Below are positions 34,967 to 35,212 of a DNA stretch of 35,212 bases, in pieces; positions within the stretch are counted from its first letter, which is position 1; each line of letters begins with the position of its first letter. The translations under genes were made by a program, and so were the position numbers. The notes under the pieces were generated by a model. That model ran no database searches. It saw only the letters and a program-made list of their open reading frames with translations, and was not told the origin of the DNA. Source of the DNA: Siculibacillus lacustris (GTDB taxonomy: Bacteria > Pseudomonadota > Alphaproteobacteria > Rhizobiales > Ancalomicrobiaceae). Location of the stretch: the NCBI RefSeq assembly GCF_004328075.1, contig NZ_SJFN01000045.1, positions 1-35,212 of the forward strand. The letters run 5' to 3'.

Positions 34967-35212
34967 GATCGTGTCCCGAGAGGTGGTGTAGCTGACCGGT
35001 GGCCAGCGGGCGCGCCGATATGGGCGGCGTCCTCAGGCCGCCATGTTCGGCAGGCCGAGGACGGCAGGATCATCGTCGATGGCGGCGATCGTTTCCAGCG
35101 TCATGTAGCGGGAGCGTTGGACGGCCCATTCGTCGTTCTGTTCGAGCAGGATCGCCCCGACCAACCGGACGATGGCATCTTCGTTGGGGAAGATGCCGAC
35201 GACCTCGGTTCG
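34967..35212 (-). mobile_element. IS256/Mutator-family insertion sequence, 3' end (partial)
   Basis: The region holds the transposase C-terminus followed by 65 bp of non-coding DNA. That DNA ends at about 34967 in a GATCGTGTCCCGAGAGGTGG terminus followed by TGTAGCTG, resembling IS256-family inverted repeats. The element has replaced the beginning of the HTH gene. Boundary and the 8-9 bp target duplication cannot be confirmed because the other end is outside the window. Confidence 0.75.
35033..35212 (-). CDS. IS256-family transposase, C-terminal 59 residues (enters from the window edge)
   Basis: The frame at the window edge reads [20 protein letters not shown], then [20 protein letters not shown] and [19 protein letters not shown], stopping at 35035-35033. 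FPNE.AI.RL.GA.L.EQ.DEW...RRYM..E is the conserved C-terminal signature of Mutator-type DDE transposases. The catalytic domain lies outside the window. The stop lies 66 bp from the proposed IS terminus. Confidence 0.9.
   Translation of the reverse strand, partial: RTEVVGIFPNEDAIVRLVGAILLEQNDEWAVQRSRYMTLETIAAIDDDPAVLGLPNMAA

Noticed and set aside
1-35212. CRISPR array, tRNA or rRNA genes
   Set aside because: I looked for evenly spaced direct repeats with unique spacers and for tRNA-like cloverleaf/CCA ends and saw none; the only regular short repeats are the IS21 ends, the endolysin linker and the iterons.

Overview
This window is most of a tailed-phage genome (a prophage or prophage remnant) from a high-GC bacterium, most likely an alphaproteobacterium. 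That host call is an inference. It rests on the strong G/C third-position bias, a three-TM holin of the gene-transfer-agent type, and the style of the small phage genes; no host gene is visible. Almost everything is transcribed on the minus strand, so the phage map reads right to left.

Layout, in minus-strand reading order. (1) 35212-34967: the 3' end of an IS256/Mutator-family transposase and its terminus, which has removed the start of an HTH (XRE-like) gene. (2) 34966-33024: a tightly overlapped early cluster of the broken HTH protein, a 41-aa ORF, a 222-aa zinc-ribbon protein with a strong internal start, a 50-aa basic ORF and an MT-A70 adenine methyltransferase. (3) 32985-32264: a hicA-hicB pair on the plus strand, facing the replication genes across a 99-bp divergent region with two 16-bp palindromic operators. 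(4) 32263-29220: a CHC2/Toprim primase and a D5/P4-alpha-type SF3 helicase. (5) 29219-28865: an AT-rich non-coding region with GGCGGTAGTT iterons, the probable replication origin. (6) 28864-26549: an unknown protein, a terminator-like hairpin, a small ORF, a gpZ-like protein and the small terminase. (7) 26544-19505: a lambda-type packaging and head module (gpA terminase, gpW, portal, ClpP-protease/capsid fusion, DUF2190 decoration protein, connectors). (8) 19497-8492: a Mu-type contractile tail in near-Mu order (gp37-position protein, DUF2635/gp38, sheath, tube, frameshifted gp41 chaperone, tape measure, gp43 to gp48). (9) 8492-4578: two tail-fibre genes with chaperone-like partners. (10) 4502-2339: lysis genes (GH19 endolysin with a C-terminal membrane segment, two small membrane proteins including the 3TM holin, a membrane/coiled-coil protein and a 59-aa ORF). 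(11) 2267-1100: a plus-strand, lower-GC cargo module with a 66-aa ORF and an SDH-type ClpP-fold serine protease. (12) 843-1: a D12-class adenine methylase cut at its DPPY motif by an IS21-family element.

How it fits together: the phage is a chimera of lambda-like packaging, Mu-like contractile tail and P4-like replication. The early module copies the genome from the iteron origin, the terminase fills a self-cleaving capsid, and the Mu-type baseplate and tail are attached. HicB is well placed to repress both its own operon and the primase operon, so a toxin-antitoxin pair may act as the replication switch. Insertion sequences at both window edges interrupt phage genes. No integrase or conventional CI-type repressor is visible, so the element may be decaying, or those genes may lie outside the window.
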